In this document: positions 1-9,269 of the stretch, in pieces
How positions within the stretch are numbered: the stretch's first letter is position 1
How the letters are laid out: each line of letters begins with the position of its first letter
Assembly: GCA_030066135.1 (NCBI GenBank)
Contig: JASJCD010000001.1
Location: 1 to 44,658 of the forward strand
Length of the DNA: 44,658 nt
Direction: 5' to 3'
Source of the DNA: Desulfobacterales bacterium
GTDB taxonomy: Bacteria > Desulfobacterota > Desulfobacteria > Desulfobacterales > UBA5852
The notes under the pieces: model-generated
What the model saw: the letters and a program-made list of their open reading frames with translations, nothing else
What the model was told of the DNA's origin: nothing
Databases searched by the model: none
Position numbers and translations under genes: made by a program

Positions 1-331
1 GGTGCTCCCTCAAAGGCAGCCCGATATTCTCGGCCACCGTCATGAAATCAAACAGGGCCGAATCCTGAAACATATAACTGAACCTGCGGCGTAAAAGCCG
101 ACGCTGCCTGTTTTTCATGAACGCCAGGCAGTCGCCGTTGATATAGACACGGCCGCTGTCCGGTTGCATCAATCCAATGATGTGTTTGAGGAGCACACTT
201 TTACCGCCGCCGCTCTTACCGATGATCGTCGTAATCTGGCCGTGGAAAATCTCGAGATCGATCTCGTCCAGAACCAGATTACCGTTGAAGGCTTTCTTGA
301 CTTTCTCGAATCTTATTAAAGGTGCGCTCAT
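1..331 (-). CDS. mlaF: Mla-type ABC transporter ATP-binding protein (N-terminal part; runs off the window start)
   Basis: Reverse-strand reading from the ATG at 331 gives MSAPLIRFEKVKKAFNGNLVLDEIDLEIFHGQITTIIGKSGGGKSVLLKHIIGL..., a Walker A-containing ABC ATPase directly upstream of an MlaE-like permease end. Confidence 0.85.
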   Translation of the reverse strand, partial: MSAPLIRFEKVKKAFNGNLVLDEIDLEIFHGQITTIIGKSGGGKSVLLKHIIGLMQPDSGRVYINGDCLAFMKNRQRRLLRRRFSYMFQDSALFDFMTVAENIGLPLREH

Positions 332-335
332 CTTT

Positions 336-1136
336 TCACAGCAGCAGAGAAGTTAAGATGTAATCGGTCACCAGCACGAGCACACAGGAAACCACCACCG
401 CCGTCGTCGTGGCCATACTGACACCCTTGGCGCCAAATTCCGTCCCGCGATGGGCATGGAATCCGTTGTAGCAGCAGACGGTCGTGACGACGATCGCGAA
501 CACGAATGACTTGATAAAACCACCGGTGACATCATGCAGCTGAACGGTTGAATGAATCCTTGCGAAAAAAATCCCCGGATCAATGCCCAGCATGGCCACA
601 CCGGTCAGATACCCCCCCATGATCCCCACCACATCGCACATGGCCGTCAGGAGCGGAAAACTGATCAGGGCTGCGCCCAGCTTGGGACTGACCATGAACC
701 GGACGGGATTGATATCCATGGTCTCGAGGGCGTCGATCTGCTCGGATATCCGCATGATACCGAGTTCCGCCGCCATGGCCGACCCGGCGCGGGCGATGAT
801 CATGATGGCGGTCATCACAGGGCCCAGCTCGCGGATCAGGGTCAAGGCCACACCGGCCCCCAGAACACCTTCCGAGCCGAATTTTACCAGCGTGTAATAG
901 CCCTGAAGCCCCAGCACCATACCGGTGAAAGCGGCTGTAAGGCACACCACCGAGACGGATTTCATGCCAATGAAATAAACCTGGTGGATAATTTTCTTGA
1001 TTTGCCAGGGCCAGATAAAAAGTTGGGCAAAACTGTCGCCCACAAAAAGCGCGTACTGGCCCAGCAGCCGGATGCGCTTTATGATCAGCCGGCCAAAGTG
1101 CGTGAACATCGGCAATGTGGTACCCGTCCCTGTCAT
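336..1136 (-). CDS. mlaE: MlaE family lipid ABC transporter permease (true start probably internal to the 336..1232 ORF)
   Basis: Translation contains ...LTLIRELGPVMTAIMIIARAGSAMAAELGIMRISEQIDALETMDINPVRFMVSPK..., characteristic of MlaE permeases; adjacent to mlaF. Confidence 0.88.
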   Translation of the reverse strand: MTGTGTTLPMFTHFGRLIIKRIRLLGQYALFVGDSFAQLFIWPWQIKKIIHQVYFIGMKSVSVVCLTAAFTGMVLGLQGYYTLVKFGSEGVLGAGVALTLIRELGPVMTAIMIIARAGSAMAAELGIMRISEQIDALETMDINPVRFMVSPKLGAALISFPLLTAMCDVVGIMGGYLTGVAMLGIDPGIFFARIHSTVQLHDVTGGFIKSFVFAIVVTTVCCYNGFHAHRGTEFGAKGVSMATTTAVVVSCVLVLVTDYILTSLLL

Positions 1137-1380
1137 CGGTTGCCATCCAGCAGATGATTGCGATATGCCTTCGGGTCTTTGCGGGTGGGGATTTCCACAG
1201 GCAAAAACGGGGTTGACGGACAACGAGGGCAAAAATTATCACAAAATATTCGCATTGAAATTGAAAGTCAATTATATTATCGGCAACTTGTGACGCCGAC
1301 CGGCGGCCCTCACCCGAAGTTCGCTGCCGTGATCGACACCTGCTGGAAACACGCCGAAAATTTATACATAAAAGACCAAT

Positions 1381-3231
1381 ATGCTCAGCATTGAAAACAT
1401 TCACAAAGCCTATGGCCAATATAAACTATTTGACGGCGTCAGTTTCCGCCTGAACACACGAGAAAAAATTGGTCTGGTCGGACGCAACGGTCATGGCAAA
1501 ACAACCCTCATGCGCCTGATCGTCGGGCAAGAGGACGCCGACGCCGGCAGCGTGGTAAGACCTCGCAACTACCGCATTGGATACGTTCAGCAGCACCTGG
1601 CGTTTACCCAGCCCACCATTCTGGCCGAGGCCATCACCGGTCTACCGGCCCACGAGGCCGATCAGCACTGGAAGGCTGAGAGGATTCTGGCGGGCCTGGG
1701 GTTTTCGGACGACGCCATGCAGCGTACGCCGGCGGAATTTTCCGGCGGCTACCAGGTTCGTCTGAACCTGGCCAAGGTACTCATTTCCGAACCGGATCTG
1801 CTCCTGCTCGACGAGCCCACCAATTACCTCGACATCACTTCCATCCGCTGGGTTGTCCGGTTTTTGCGAGATTGGCCTCGCGAGGTGCTGCTGATTACGC
1901 ATGACCGCTCGTTTATGGACCAGGTCGTCACGCACGTGGTGGGTCTCCATCGTCGTAAGGCCCGCAAAATTGAGGGCGACACCGCCAAATACTACGACCA
2001 GGTGGCCCAGGACGAAGAAATCTATGAGAAGACGCGCCAGAACGACGAGCGGCGTCGCAAGGAAATCGAACTGTTCATCAGCCGCTTCCGGGCGAAGGCT
2101 CGCCTGGCCAATCTGGTCCAGTCACGCGTCAAAACCCTCGATAAGATGGAAAAGAAGGATCGCCTCGAAGCGATCCGCAGCCTCGATTTCGCCTTTCGCG
2201 ATCACCCCTATCGCGGCCGTCAGATGATGGTCGTCGATGATCTGGCTTTTGGCTATACGGAAGGTCAGAACCTATTCCGGAACTTGTCCTTTAGCCTTAG
2301 CAAGGGGGATCGCATTGGTATCATCGGCCGCAACGGCCAGGGCAAGACCACCCTTCTGAAGGTGCTGGCCGGGGATCTGGCGCCCGTTGCGGGCACCACC
2401 CGCTTCAATCCCAATGTTCGTCTGGGTATCTACGAACAAACCCACACCACCCGTCTGGTGGCGGAACGCACGGTGGAAGAGGAAATCATGTCCGCCAATG
2501 GTGACCTCGATCGCCAGGTCGCCCGCAGCATCTGCGGTGCCATGATGTTCTCCGATGACGCCGCCTTAAAAAAAATCCAGGTCCTCTCGGGGGGGGAGAA
2601 AAGTCGCGTGCTATTGGGCCAGCTGCTGGCGCGTCCGCTCAATCTGCTGCTTTTGGATGAACCCAGCAACCACCTCGACATGGAATCCTGCGATGCCCTC
2701 CTGGCGGCCATCGATCAATTCGAAGGCGCGGTGATCCTGGTTACCCACAACGAAATGTTCCTGCACGCCGTGGCCCGTCGTTTGATTGTCTTCCAGGGTG
2801 ATCAGGCCGTTGTCTTCGAAGGCAGCTATCAGCGTTTTCTGGAGTCGGGGGGCTGGTACCTGGAAGAAGAAATCGCCAAGCCCGGCGGCGGCAAAACCAG
2901 CCCGGTGCGATCATCCAAGAAGCAGTCGCGGCGCGAACGCTCGCAGATCTTGACCCGCAAGAACCGGGCCCTGCGGCCGCTGGAAAAAGAAATGGCCGAA
3001 ATCGAGGGTGTGATTGATACCTGCGAACAACGGCTCCACAGCCTGCATGCCGACATGCAGAAGGCCACGGCGCGCCGCGACGGCCAGCAGATCGCCAAAC
3101 TGGCGCGCGCCATCAAGGAGTGTGATCAGACGATCGAGACCGGTTTTGAACGTTTGGATGGATTGAACACCGAACTGGAAGCCACCAAGGCCCGATACGA
3201 CGCCCAGCTGGCGCAGATCGAAATGGCGTGA
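1381..3231 (+). CDS. ABC-F family ATP-binding cassette protein (Uup/YheS-like)
   Basis: Two ABC domains (GRNGHGKTT, LLLDEPTNYLD; GRNGQGKTT, LSGGEKSR, LLLDEPSNHLD), no TM segments, linker and C-terminal coiled coil. Confidence 0.93.
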   Translation: MLSIENIHKAYGQYKLFDGVSFRLNTREKIGLVGRNGHGKTTLMRLIVGQEDADAGSVVRPRNYRIGYVQQHLAFTQPTILAEAITGLPAHEADQHWKAERILAGLGFSDDAMQRTPAEFSGGYQVRLNLAKVLISEPDLLLLDEPTNYLDITSIRWVVRFLRDWPREVLLITHDRSFMDQVVTHVVGLHRRKARKIEGDTAKYYDQVAQDEEIYEKTRQNDERRRKEIELFISRFRAKARLANLVQSRVKTLDKMEKKDRLEAIRSLDFAFRDHPYRGRQMMVVDDLAFGYTEGQNLFRNLSFSLSKGDRIGIIGRNGQGKTTLLKVLAGDLAPVAGTTRFNPNVRLGIYEQTHTTRLVAERTVEEEIMSANGDLDRQVARSICGAMMFSDDAALKKIQVLSGGEKSRVLLGQLLARPLNLLLLDEPSNHLDMESCDALLAAIDQFEGAVILVTHNEMFLHAVARRLIVFQGDQAVVFEGSYQRFLESGGWYLEEEIAKPGGGKTSPVRSSKKQSRRERSQILTRKNRALRPLEKEMAEIEGVIDTCEQRLHSLHADMQKATARRDGQQIAKLARAIKECDQTIETGFERLDGLNTELEATKARYDAQLAQIEMA

Positions 3232-3287
3232 CCAGTGGCCGCGACCCCTTGGCCCACCGAACCTCAGCGAGAAAGCGACGCACAACC

Positions 3288-3941
3288 ATGGCACCTGAAA
3301 AAAAATATCAGACCATCCTGGTCTGCCAGCAAAACGGCAGCGGCGAAGCCAAGATAGCCGGTATCCGCAAATACGGCGGACGCCTGTTCAAGATCAAAAC
3401 CCATGACATCGACACCCCCCTGCCCGAGTTGATCGATGATACGACCCCGTATCTCCCGGCCCGTCTGGAAGCCGACCTGATCCTGGACTTCCTCAAACAC
3501 CCGGATCTTTCCACCGACCTGGCACACATGGCACACCGGCAGGGCATACCGGTGGTGGCCTCCGGCAAGAAGATCCTGCAGGCCCTGACACCGCCCACCT
3601 GATGCGGTCTGCCCGGACAGGATTGTCTGGGACGGTATGGTCGTGAGTTTGGCAGCCCGGCATTCAGGGTCACGACGGTTGACGGCAAGGTTGAAACGGT
3701 GGATGTCTTACGCGGCGCCCCCTGTGGCGCCACCTGGGAGGCCGCACCGCGCGTTATCGGCATGCCAGCCGACCAGGCGGCCGTGCGCATCGGCCTGGAG
3801 GTCCAGTATATATGCGTGGCCGACCCGGCCGGATGGGATCCCATCCACGGAAAGAGCCCGGTCCATTTCGCCGGCAAGGTTCACCAGCAGGCCTTCCTGA
3901 AAGCACTGCGCGAAGAAGAGCAGCTTAAGTCCGACGATTGA
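3288..3941 (+). CDS. DUF166-type (seleno)protein, 217 aa, with in-frame TGA (3600-3602) read as Sec at residue 105
   Basis: ORFs 3228..3602 and 3699..3941 are in the same frame and join across a single TGA with no other stop: ...LQALTPPT-U-CGLPGQDCLGRYGREFGSPAFRV...LRGAPCGATWEAAPRVIG...; hairpin CCCGGACA-GGAT-TGTCTGGG at 3612-3631. Confidence 0.8.
3612..3631 (+). promoter_or_regulatory. Candidate bacterial SECIS element downstream of TGA 3600-3602
   Basis: 8-bp stem CCCGGACA/TGTCTGGG (one G.U pair), 4-nt loop GGAT with G at loop positions 1 and 2, loop beginning 18 nt after the TGA. Confidence 0.7.
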
Positions 3942-3977
3942 TTTTAAACCTGCGGACCGTGCCCCCGCCCGCCCGGA

Positions 3978-4574
3978 TCATGCCGGACGGCGTGAAAGCA
4001 CTTTCCAGATCCCGAACGCGATTACGGCGCTAAGCCCCCCCTGAAGAAAATTGGGACCGATCTCGATCAGGGCGGCCGCACGGTCCGTAACTCCGAAGAA
4101 GGGAATCCGCTTTGCCAGCAGGGGGTAGATATGGGCCTCAAAGAGATAATACCCCCCGACCAGCACGACGATACCGACGGCAAGCGCTAGGAGAATACGG
4201 CCCGTGGAGGCATTGCGTCGGCTCAAAAGCCCGATCAGGAGCCCCTCGATGCCCTTGACCACGCCGGTGGCCAGGATGAACTGTGGAAAACCCACGGCGT
4301 CGGCCAGGGCCGGGCCGACCATGCCGACGGCCCCGCCCACCAGCGGTCCGTAGAGCAGGGCGGCCGCCATCACGAATGTATCGCCCAGATTGAAATACCC
4401 GCCTGTTGCGGGGATCGGGATCCGAATGACGGTCGTTCCCAGGAAAGCCAGGGTGATGAATGCCACCGTAACGCCGACACGGAACAACTGCTGCATCTGG
4501 TTGGACGGTTTCAACGCGATCTCCTGTTCTGCTGTATTTCCCGATCGGGCAGATCGGCAATTTCCCGGGCCCAC
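3978..4574 (-). CDS. ECF transporter S component (start probably internal, at MQQLFRVG)
   Basis: Hydrophobic ~175 aa protein, ...IPIPATGGYFNLGDTFVMAAALLYGPLVGGAVGMVGPALADAVG...; adjacent to T- and A-like components. Confidence 0.8.
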   Translation of the reverse strand: MGPGNCRSARSGNTAEQEIALKPSNQMQQLFRVGVTVAFITLAFLGTTVIRIPIPATGGYFNLGDTFVMAAALLYGPLVGGAVGMVGPALADAVGFPQFILATGVVKGIEGLLIGLLSRRNASTGRILLALAVGIVVLVGGYYLFEAHIYPLLAKRIPFFGVTDRAAALIEIGPNFLQGGLSAVIAFGIWKVLSRRPA

Positions 4575-5215
4575 AGAGGGATGAAACGCAATGCGGCGCA
4601 GATGCCGGCAACGCCGATCTGCACCAGGACGGCCATCAGGGCACCTGGCGTGGCTTTACGATCCACACCGTTTCGCCAACGCGCCCCCCGTGATTCGAAA
4701 GGTCTTTCCTCCCGCACGACTTCGAGGAGATTGGGTATAACAAAAAACGTTATGTGATTAAAGACCCGCACGGCCATCAGAACTTTCTTCTCCCAGGACG
4801 CAACGCCGCGAGCGCTCCTGAGCAGATGCTGCTCAAGGCGGCCGAAGGGGATGGTGGCCACGATGCTCAATGCCAGTGGAATCACGCTCAGCATGTTCAA
4901 CGCCAGGCGTACATAATGTCCGCCGTGGGCATCGGCCGGAATGGTGGACGGTGAAGCCAGCCAGGCAAGACACCATGTAATGGCCGCCCCGCCAATTACC
5001 ACCGGCAGAAGAATCAAAACGCTCACCGCCAGGGCGCCGGCGGCGAAGGTTCCGCCACAGGTCAGTCCCACCGCCAGATTCACTGCGGCCGCATAAATGA
5101 ATGCGCTCCAGGTCACACCGGGCAGCGCATCCCCCAGTCCGGACAGGGGATAGACCCCCGTAAAGGCCGGAATCCCGACCAGCATCAAAATCAGAATGCG
5201 GCCTTGCCAGATCAT
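4511..5215 (-). CDS. ECF transporter T component (EcfT/CbiQ-like membrane protein)
   Basis: Multi-TM protein starting MIWQGRILILMLVGIPAFTGVYPLSG...; start overlaps the stop of the upstream ATPase gene; followed by the S component. Confidence 0.7.
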   Translation of the reverse strand: MIWQGRILILMLVGIPAFTGVYPLSGLGDALPGVTWSAFIYAAAVNLAVGLTCGGTFAAGALAVSVLILLPVVIGGAAITWCLAWLASPSTIPADAHGGHYVRLALNMLSVIPLALSIVATIPFGRLEQHLLRSARGVASWEKKVLMAVRVFNHITFFVIPNLLEVVREERPFESRGARWRNGVDRKATPGALMAVLVQIGVAGICAALRFIPLWAREIADLPDREIQQNRRSR

Positions 5216-6531
5216 TGCAAGCGATTTGCCCTTTGCATCTGGATTTGGAACAGTTCCATCGAACCGGACGTCTGGTGGGGGTGAACTTTGCTGACCGCCA
5301 GACCGCTTCCGGCCCAGGGCCGCCACCAGGGCTTGTGAGAAATGAGCAGCACCGGAATGCCCTCCTGATGCGCCGCCCGGATCACCCCGCGCACATAGGC
5401 CAGCGCCGTGGCCCGCCGCAGGCCCCAGTCCGGTTCGTCCATCACGATCGCCGCCGGTCCGGCGGCCAGGCGCAAGGCGGCCAGCAGGATTTTGAGCTCG
5501 ACCAAGGACGCCGGCGTGCGCACACGACAAGCATCTTCAAATGATCTGATCGCCTCCGGCGTCAACGCCTCGTCCACCGTTGTCATGTCAGCCCGGATTG
5601 CATTGTAGAATCGCCCTACCCGTGCGCCGCCGCCAGGATTGGTGCCCGTGGCGAGTTGTCGAAAACTGCGCATCATGGCCTGGTTGATGAGATCCTGAAG
5701 CAGGAGGCGGACACGCCCTTTCGATTGCACGGTCTCCAAATCGGCCTGCCCCTCATGGGGCATGGCCCGGGCCAATATCTTGGCCACAAGGCTTTTGCCC
5801 TGACCGTTGTCGCCCTGGATCAGGCAGGGGGAACGCAGATTGAATTCACCATCCGCAATCAAGGCGTGCAGCTGCCGGTTATGCAGGCGGTCGAAGATCG
5901 AATTCAGGATGACCCGCGCCCGGCAGAAGACGAGTCGGAATTCCGGTCCGGAAGGCAACCCGGTCCGAAGATCGGGCGTGGCGGCATCATCCTCGCCTTC
6001 CAGGGCGAAGACCTCCAGGGGCTTGCCCAGCGTGCGGCAGTGATCGGCCAGGGCATAGAAAAAACGTCGATTGTTCTGCGACAGCCAGCTGAAAGGGCTT
6101 GCCAATGTCAGGCGGTCGGCGTGAACCGCCGCGGTGAAGGCCTTGGCCAGCGCCAGGCGGACGGTCTCCCCGCCCGAAAGTGAGCGTACCGGTTGGTTCA
6201 AGTGCGATCGAAGGCCGAAGCGCACAGCGATATCCTCCAGGTCCGCAGTCACTTCGGTCGATGACGGTGCGGCGGTCATGATAACGGCCTGAAGTACCTG
6301 GCGGGGGGTTCCGAACGCCAGGCAATCGCGGGGGTTACTGGTGATGTAGTGCTCGGCGCGGCGGGCCGAAGCCTCCGGCAGGGCGTCAAACAGGCGCTGG
6401 AAATCCCGCCAGAAGAGGGCCGTGCCGCCGTGCTTGCGGGGCAATAGGGTCGCGATCCGGCGACGGAAGGCATTTTCGAGGGCCTCGTAATCACGGAAGT
6501 AACGCGTGGTTATGTCCGGGTCCCGCTTCAC
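5212..6531 (-). CDS. ECF-type ABC transporter ATP-binding protein, two divergent NBD-like halves
   Basis: First half has the signature SLSGGETVRLALAKAF; second half has Walker A GDNGQGKS and Walker B-like AAIVMDEPDWGL. Confidence 0.72.
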   Translation of the reverse strand: MKRDPDITTRYFRDYEALENAFRRRIATLLPRKHGGTALFWRDFQRLFDALPEASARRAEHYITSNPRDCLAFGTPRQVLQAVIMTAAPSSTEVTADLEDIAVRFGLRSHLNQPVRSLSGGETVRLALAKAFTAAVHADRLTLASPFSWLSQNNRRFFYALADHCRTLGKPLEVFALEGEDDAATPDLRTGLPSGPEFRLVFCRARVILNSIFDRLHNRQLHALIADGEFNLRSPCLIQGDNGQGKSLVAKILARAMPHEGQADLETVQSKGRVRLLLQDLINQAMMRSFRQLATGTNPGGGARVGRFYNAIRADMTTVDEALTPEAIRSFEDACRVRTPASLVELKILLAALRLAAGPAAIVMDEPDWGLRRATALAYVRGVIRAAHQEGIPVLLISHKPWWRPWAGSGLAVSKVHPHQTSGSMELFQIQMQRANRLQ

Positions 6532-6724
6532 CCTCGTTTGCCCTTTGCGTCCCCTTGCTACCCTGAAATATCGAATACGGATTGCCGCGCTTGTCGGGAT
6601 GACCCCTTAACAGGGTCGCCCGGAAAGGACAACCGTTTTCGCAATCAGGTCCGAGCCGTCTGGGTACGGTTGGATTCCCGGTTGCTTGTGGGCGTCGTGC
6701 GTCGCGTGGGATACCAATTCACGG

Positions 6725-8410
6725 TCACGACGGATTGCAGATTTTTTCCAACAGGACCTGGGTAATGAGGTAAGTGGGGGCAATCCCTTCCTGCCCCATG
6801 GGGCCCGATGCCAGGGTCTGTCCGCTCTTGAGGGGATTGTCGGAGGCATAGTAGGCATAGCGGGTTTTGATATCGCTGCTGATGTGGCCTTTGATCAGCG
6901 CGGCGTTGATGGCACGCTGGTAATGGCCGCCCTCCATTTCCAGACCGATCGCCTTCCAGCCGCGCTGGATACGGCGCAAAATGTCTTTGTTCTGAAGCGA
7001 GGTGCCCACCACCGTCAGCATGGGTCCATTGAAGGTATTGATGCGGCCCTCGAAGTCTTCCACCGCCAGGTCGTTATGCACAAGGTAGTTGTCCGTGGTC
7101 CCCTCGATGACATGGGCGTTGGCCAGCATAACATCGCCTTTATTGCCCGTCAGGATGCCGGCCTTGCCCATGATGGCGATCGAGCGGAAGTCAAAATACT
7201 GCTTTTTTCCATCAACCGTATAGGGCTCGAGCAGGCTCTCCATCAGTTCGAAAGCCTGGGCGCCAAAGGCGTAGTCCATGACCAGGATGACAGGCTGGTC
7301 CTTTTCAACCGCCTCGGAAGAAAAACGGACTTGTGGATGGACGCCATCGGGATCCAGCCGGGCGGTATCGATGATCTGGCAGTCTACGTGGGTTCCGGCC
7401 CCGTCGGGCATGACAAACAACCCTCGTTCGCGACCGTAATCGACGGCATCGATCTGATTCGCCAACAGCGCCGCGACCATTGCGGGAATACTATCCTCGG
7501 GTATTTTGCGGCCTGCCTTCCCCAGCGCGCCGGCCCCATAGAAAATATTGACCACGCTGTGCAGATTGGCGCTGATGATGTGCACCGGTCGTGCCTGAAG
7601 CCCGAGTTCGATCAATTTGTCTTTAAGCGTAGCAGCCCATTGCTTGCCGTATTTATGGTGGCCGATGTTGTTCATCAGGGAGGGGGTCATATAGATAATC
7701 AGGGCATCCTCTTTGGATTCCCGCTCGGCTTCGACACGTTTGCCCAGATGATAGACAAGGGCAAAGAGCCCGCCGTCGGCCTGTCCACTGGAGCGGCTTT
7801 GCACCAGATAGTCGTGGGTGGCCCGCGTTTCCAGAAAGGACCGGCCGATGATGATGCTCAGGTTCCACAGGGCCTGGTCGAGATCGTCGCCCGCGGGCGT
7901 CTTGCCGCTGAGGACGAGTTTCTCCAGATCGACCCATTCAACCGTCTGATGACCGGATTCGTCATAAATGCGTTCGGAGATCTTCTGGGCCTCGATGCAC
8001 AGGAACGTGAGATGGGTGAGTATATCGTAGATTTCGCTGATGCCCCGGGTAATGACGAAACAGATTTCCCGGTCCGTGACCCGATAGGATGTCCGCCGCC
8101 GTTTGGGCGGCTCGATTTTTTCGAAATGCGTTTCATCGAAGCCCTCTTCTTCCGTCAGGATGATACGCGTACACTTTTCGATCCCCTCGGGCAGGCGGTC
8201 GATCACGTACTCGAGCCCTTTGAGTTCCACCACACGCCGGTCGTTCATCGAGCCATAGATCTCCGGGTCCAGATTGCGCAGGCTGTCGGCCAGCGCCTGG
8301 CCGAAACGGTCCGACGGCCGGTAGTGGCCGCGAAGCCCCATGGCATCGGCCACCGTCTTGAAGCTGCGGATCGCCATGCGTGCTTTTTGGGATTTGGAAG
8401 GCGTCGTCAT
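6725..8410 (-). CDS. Conserved protein of unknown function (DUF6909-like), possible nucleosidase-like C-terminal region
   Basis: 561-aa ORF with coherent codon usage; C-terminus ...PMLTVVGTSLQNKDILRRIQRGWKAIGLEMEGGHYQRAI...YAYYASDNPL... Confidence 0.75.
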   Translation of the reverse strand: MTTPSKSQKARMAIRSFKTVADAMGLRGHYRPSDRFGQALADSLRNLDPEIYGSMNDRRVVELKGLEYVIDRLPEGIEKCTRIILTEEEGFDETHFEKIEPPKRRRTSYRVTDREICFVITRGISEIYDILTHLTFLCIEAQKISERIYDESGHQTVEWVDLEKLVLSGKTPAGDDLDQALWNLSIIIGRSFLETRATHDYLVQSRSSGQADGGLFALVYHLGKRVEAERESKEDALIIYMTPSLMNNIGHHKYGKQWAATLKDKLIELGLQARPVHIISANLHSVVNIFYGAGALGKAGRKIPEDSIPAMVAALLANQIDAVDYGRERGLFVMPDGAGTHVDCQIIDTARLDPDGVHPQVRFSSEAVEKDQPVILVMDYAFGAQAFELMESLLEPYTVDGKKQYFDFRSIAIMGKAGILTGNKGDVMLANAHVIEGTTDNYLVHNDLAVEDFEGRINTFNGPMLTVVGTSLQNKDILRRIQRGWKAIGLEMEGGHYQRAINAALIKGHISSDIKTRYAYYASDNPLKSGQTLASGPMGQEGIAPTYLITQVLLEKICNPS

Positions 8411-8729
8411 CGTCTAACCTCGCTCGTGGGGGGCGTCGACAAAGGTGAACACCCTGAGATTAGATTGAATTAGAGGTGCGGTCAAGTCCGTAACACTCAG
8501 GGACCGGCGAGGGAATCCCTACAAATGGTGGGCAGTTCTTGGATGGAAGACCGGAGGCGCATCGCCACGATGGGAATCCGACCTGGGACCAAGGCGGTCG
8601 CAAACCCTGGTCCGCCTGCTTACTTCTGTATGGCCATAGCTTGAAATAATCACCCCTCGGGGAACAGACCCTCACGAAAATCTGTTGGATACGTTTTCTC
8701 CGGCAGGTGCGCATGCGACCGACGGCCGG

Positions 8730-9254
8730 TTAGACCCCCTTTTTCTCAAACAGCCGGAACATCGCCAGACACAAAGATGCCAAGACGACGATCACGATCC
8801 AAGGCGACAGGCCCGTCGCCTGGGGCAGGGTGATCTTGCCCCATTGCCCCCAGGAAATGACAGTGGCTTTGGCCACCGGATAGAACAGCGCGTACAGCGC
8901 ACCCCCGGCCACCATACCCACCAAACCCCAGGCGGCGTCCAGACGTCCCTCGCCCAGGGCGCCCCCGGCCGTTCCGGGGCAGTAGCCCAGAAGCCCCCAG
9001 CCAATGCCGAAGACGGTGCCCCCCACGACCTGGGCACCAATTGACGTCGATTTGAGACTGAGCGCCACCATTCCCAGATCTTTGAGCACATAGATTCCGA
9101 CGGCCGCCACCAGGATGGCGGACAGCATGAATTTAAATATGGTCATGTCTTTCAGACGCAGGGCACCCACCTGGCGGTCGTAGCGCAATACCTCCGCGCG
9201 CTGCAGCAAGATACCGAATAAAATCCCCGTTAGCAGTCCGTATAGCAAGCTCAT
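8730..9254 (-). CDS. YeeE/YedE family membrane protein (GYCPGT-type half)
   Basis: 174-aa multi-TM protein with ...FGIGWGLLGYCPGTAGGALGEGR...; paired with the next gene. Confidence 0.85.
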   Translation of the reverse strand: MSLLYGLLTGILFGILLQRAEVLRYDRQVGALRLKDMTIFKFMLSAILVAAVGIYVLKDLGMVALSLKSTSIGAQVVGGTVFGIGWGLLGYCPGTAGGALGEGRLDAAWGLVGMVAGGALYALFYPVAKATVISWGQWGKITLPQATGLSPWIVIVVLASLCLAMFRLFEKKGV

Positions 9255-9269
9255 TGTATTCTCCTTGGT

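Noticed and set aside
6686-8473. 595-aa plus-strand ORF
   Set aside because: Antisense shadow of the coherent minus-strand 561-aa gene; the translation lacks family motifs and is typical of GC-rich opposite-frame ORFs.
8460-8714. 84-aa minus-strand ORF
   Set aside because: No RBS, domain or composition support; probably non-coding.
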